From assembly GCA_001314625.1 (NCBI GenBank), contig LJSH01000006.1, positions 140,746-204,745 on the forward strand: a stretch of DNA of 64,000 nucleotides, in the 5' to 3' direction. Position numbers and translations under genes: made by a program. Below are positions 62,392-64,000 of this stretch, one piece after another (positions within the stretch are counted from its first letter, which is position 1; each line of letters opens with the position of its first letter). The DNA comes from Oceanicaulis sp. HLUCCA04. GTDB taxonomy: Bacteria; Pseudomonadota; Alphaproteobacteria; Caulobacterales; Maricaulaceae. The notes beneath the pieces are model-generated. The model was given only the letters and a program-made list of their open reading frames with translations. It searched no databases and was not told the DNA's origin.

Positions 62392-63460
62392 CGAACATCT
62401 CCAGATCATTATCGGTGAGGCCGAACTCGGTGATCGCCACCGACACGGCGATGTCGAAGAGCACGTCTTCGCTGATCACCTGGTCGAGATCGGCCAGAAG
62501 GGTTTTGAGGGCGGGCACATCGAGCGTGCCGACTTCATCGGGCAGGCCGAGGAGCTTGGAGCCGAGTCCGGCCAGCGGATCGCCATCTTCATCGGGCTTC
62601 ATCAACGCCGACGCCTGGACCACACGGCGCGGATAGCTCAGCGCGCTATCGGCTTTCGCCGTAAGAGTGGCCACGGCCTCGCGCACCGCCGTCACCGGCG
62701 ACACAGCGTCATGGCCCGTAACCTTGTGCGCCGCCGCCCCAAGGGCCGCATCAGCGGCAAGCATCGCCGCTTTCAGCCTGGCAGACTCCCGCATCCGCGT
62801 GAGTGCAGTGACAAACTCGCCAGCGAGCTTGAGCGCCACGCCGATCAGGAAATGACTCACCAGCACGGTCAGGAAAAACACACCGCCCAGGCCAAGGGTC
62901 GCGAACAGGAGGGCAATCAGCCCGCCATAGTCCGCGAACAGATCGCGAAGGAACTCGACAAGGCTTTCATCGTCCGGCGCGCCATCGGTATTGGCGAGCC
63001 AGCTATCGAGCCCATCGATGCCGGTGGCCGGATCGAACAGCATGGAGGCTGCGACCTCAAAGCTCGTCATTGCGACGATCAGGCCGAAACCCAGAAGGAA
63101 GAGCACAAGCGCAACCAGGCCGAGACGCATCATCCAGCGATGGATCGCTTCGCTCCCCGGCTGACGGGTGAGCACATGCAACGCGACGATCGCGATCAGG
63201 GAAGCAAGCGCGAGAAGGGTGATCGGCTGATTGCCGGTCCCGTCATCCAGGAGCGTTACCATGGTGTGGAGCATCAGTTGAAACTCCACCGCCAGCGCCG
63301 CCCCGAGCACGATAAGGACGAGCGGAAGCGCCGAAAGCCCCGCCGCCGCCAGCAGGAAGGCTTTGCGCGCAGCGCCGTGCAGCGCGCCGATCATTTCAAT
63401 CTGATGCGGGCGTAGCCGAGTAATTTGGCGAGTTGCTGGACGGGTGTTTGCCTTAGTCAT
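62384..63460 (-). CDS. Polytopic membrane protein of the element, function unknown
   Basis: The 358-aa product from the ATG at 63460, preceded by AAGGGG. A basic cytoplasmic N-terminus precedes about four transmembrane segments: AFLLAAAGLSALPLVLIVLG, ITLLALASLIAIVALHVL, LGLVALVLFLLGFGLIVAM, and a long hydrophobic stretch from YGGLIALLFATLGLGGVFF. The C-terminal about 150 residues are soluble, Ala-rich and end in acidic NDLEMFDD. An acidic loop lies between helices 3 and 4. No family recognised. It is coupled both upstream and downstream by 8-nt overlaps, so the three proteins probably function together. Confidence 0.7.
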   Translation of the reverse strand: MTKANTRPATRQITRLRPHQIEMIGALHGAARKAFLLAAAGLSALPLVLIVLGAALAVEFQLMLHTMVTLLDDGTGNQPITLLALASLIAIVALHVLTRQPGSEAIHRWMMRLGLVALVLFLLGFGLIVAMTSFEVAASMLFDPATGIDGLDSWLANTDGAPDDESLVEFLRDLFADYGGLIALLFATLGLGGVFFLTVLVSHFLIGVALKLAGEFVTALTRMRESARLKAAMLAADAALGAAAHKVTGHDAVSPVTAVREAVATLTAKADSALSYPRRVVQASALMKPDEDGDPLAGLGSKLLGLPDEVGTLDVPALKTLLADLDQVISEDVLFDIAVSVAITEFGLTDNDLEMFDD

Positions 63461-63770
63461 GGTCGGCCCCTTTCGCGCTGGCGAGACGGAGCAGACGCCC
63501 ATGGTCGGCCTTCAGCCTCGCGAAGCCGGGCGTGTCTTCATGAAGGGTCAGGAAGGCATGGAAGGCGTCGCTCAGCTCCGCTTGGAGCTGATCCGCCGTT
63601 GCTTGTGCCGCGTCCGCCTCATTGCGGGTAAGCCCGAACAGCTCGCGCACCGCCTCAGCGGTGACCGCTTTCGAGGGCGGCTGCATCTCGCGCAGGGCCG
63701 CTTCGAAAGCATTGAGAGCTTTCATCTCGCTGACCTCTGGCGGCGTCGTATTGAAAATCCGGCTGTTCAT
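63453..63770 (-). CDS. Small helical protein, first gene of the three-gene unit
   Basis: A 105-aa product from the ATG at 63770 (the track start at 63791 is a TTG). It is charged and alpha-helical (ALNAFEAALREMQPPSKAV, AVRELFGLTRNEADAAQAT), with no membrane segment or signal. The end is basic then acidic (LLRLASAKGADHD). No family recognised and no clear ribosome site. It overlaps the membrane protein gene by 8 nt and is transcribed divergently from the XRE regulator gene. Confidence 0.6.
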   Translation of the reverse strand: MNSRIFNTTPPEVSEMKALNAFEAALREMQPPSKAVTAEAVRELFGLTRNEADAAQATADQLQAELSDAFHAFLTLHEDTPGFARLKADHGRLLRLASAKGADHD

Positions 63771-63807
63771 AGTGATGTTTGATAAGGGCAACCCGCGCCG
63801 GGACGGG

Positions 63808-63825
63808 TTGTCGAAAGTTGTCGAA
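63808..63825. promoter_or_regulatory. Direct repeat TTGTCGAA-AG-TTGTCGAA in the divergent region
   Basis: Two identical 8-mers at 10-bp period lie between the divergent XRE and small-protein genes, just upstream of the likely GTG start at 63840. An adjacent 6-bp inverted repeat AACCCG/CGGGTT (63790-63795 and 63804-63809) overlaps. This is a plausible binding site for the element's own XRE regulator. Confidence 0.45.
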
Positions 63826-63839
63826 TGAGGGAGAGCGAG

Positions 63840-64000
63840 GTGCCAAGTTTCGGAATTCGCTTAGGAAAAATGGTCGCCGAATTCCGGGCGGCGAACGAAA
63901 TGAGCCAGAAAGACCTGGCGATCGCCGCCTTTAACGACGAGGCACAACGCTATTGGGTCTCGAAACTTGAAGGCGGGAGAGTTCATCGTCCGCATGAGCG
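63840..64000 (+). CDS. XRE-family helix-turn-helix regulator (partial, N-terminus only)
   Basis: Not in the ORF track because it runs off the window. A GTG at 63840 has GGGAG 6 nt upstream; an in-frame ATG at 63825 lacks one. The visible 53 residues include LGKMVAEFRAANEMSQKDLA and then YWVSKLEGGRVHRPHE, the pattern of a Cro/C1-type helix-turn-helix. It probably regulates the divergent three-gene unit through the repeats between them. What follows the HTH is outside the window. Confidence 0.75.
   Translation, partial: MPSFGIRLGKMVAEFRAANEMSQKDLAIAAFNDEAQRYWVSKLEGGRVHRPHE

Larger units (their letters stand above)
59805..64000. mobile_element. Serine-recombinase integrative element inserted in mutM (right end outside window)
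   Basis: The element carries a large serine recombinase at its edge reading toward the junction, a small partner ORF, a three-gene unit of unknown function and a divergent XRE regulator. Base composition around 59810-61700 is visibly more AT-rich than the chromosome (for example TTTTGTATTTTAGC near 59888). No transfer or phage structural genes are seen in the visible 4.2 kb, so it cannot yet be classed as ICE, IME or prophage. Confidence 0.8.

Noticed and set aside
1-64000. CRISPR arrays, rRNA operons, IS elements
   Set aside because: No regularly spaced direct repeats, no rRNA signatures and no transposase genes were found. The only recombinase is the serine integrase at 59.7-61.3 kb.

Overview
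The window comes from a GC-rich alphaproteobacterial chromosome. Three things suggest this: the gene order recF-dnaN-dnaA-rpsT-crotonase-mutM, a three-part pntAA/pntAB/pntB transhydrogenase behind an aa3-oxidase subunit IV-like gene, and meso-DAP-type MurE. The flavour is Caulobacterales/Maricaulales-like (Maricaulis, Oceanicaulis or Glycocaulis relatives), but that placement is inference from synteny and protein style, not from a search.

Layout. 1-10.0 kb (minus): the division and cell wall cluster mraZ-rsmH-ftsL-ftsI-murE-murF-mraY-murD-ftsW, nearly all genes overlapping by 1-4 nt, with ftsW cut by the window edge. Candidate MraZ boxes lie upstream of mraZ. 10.25-10.66 kb: RNase P RNA with a readable promoter. 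10.9-31.4 kb: housekeeping and accessory genes, namely a peptidoglycan amidase, an EamA transporter, a TerB-DnaJ protein, 5-oxoprolinase, EttA, a glutathionyl-hydroquinone reductase, a pirin, a fused RimB-RimK protein, a fasciclin protein, tRNA-Gly(CCC), free-methionine sulfoxide reductase, a proteasome-like Ntn hydrolase, a DPP-IV-like peptidase and an orphan NtrC-type regulator. 31.5-34.9 kb: the transhydrogenase operon, including an unlisted 29-aa membrane microprotein, followed by a terminator and a small VxSFPD-repeat protein.

35.4-40.8 kb: threonyl-tRNA synthetase without a TGS domain, glycerol kinase and two alpha/beta hydrolases. 40.8-52.3 kb: a catabolic block controlled by a divergent MerR regulator with a LiuR-like palindrome. 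It encodes a PECR-like SDR, a biotin-dependent acyl-CoA carboxylase (both subunits), an acyl-CoA dehydrogenase, a crotonase, a BKACE/DUF849 enzyme, an acyl-CoA ligase and a Baeyer-Villiger monooxygenase. The set resembles liu/atu (leucine or acyclic terpene) pathways but has no HMG-CoA lyase. 52.4-59.3 kb: recF, dnaN, dnaA, rpsT, crotonase and a TraB/GumN protein.

59.4-64.0 kb: mutM (fpg) is cut. Its C-terminal half remains, joined at about 59.80 kb to an element carrying a large serine recombinase, a small partner ORF, a three-gene unit (small helical protein, polytopic membrane protein, secreted VWA protein) and a divergent XRE regulator. The element runs past the right edge, so its other end and the mutM 5' half are not visible. 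This is the clearest acquired region and the best place to look for an undescribed system.

Several intergenic gaps carry REP-like palindromic elements of at least three types. One is a perfect 29-bp inverted repeat between recF and dnaN. No CRISPR array, rRNA operon or recognisable oriC was seen.
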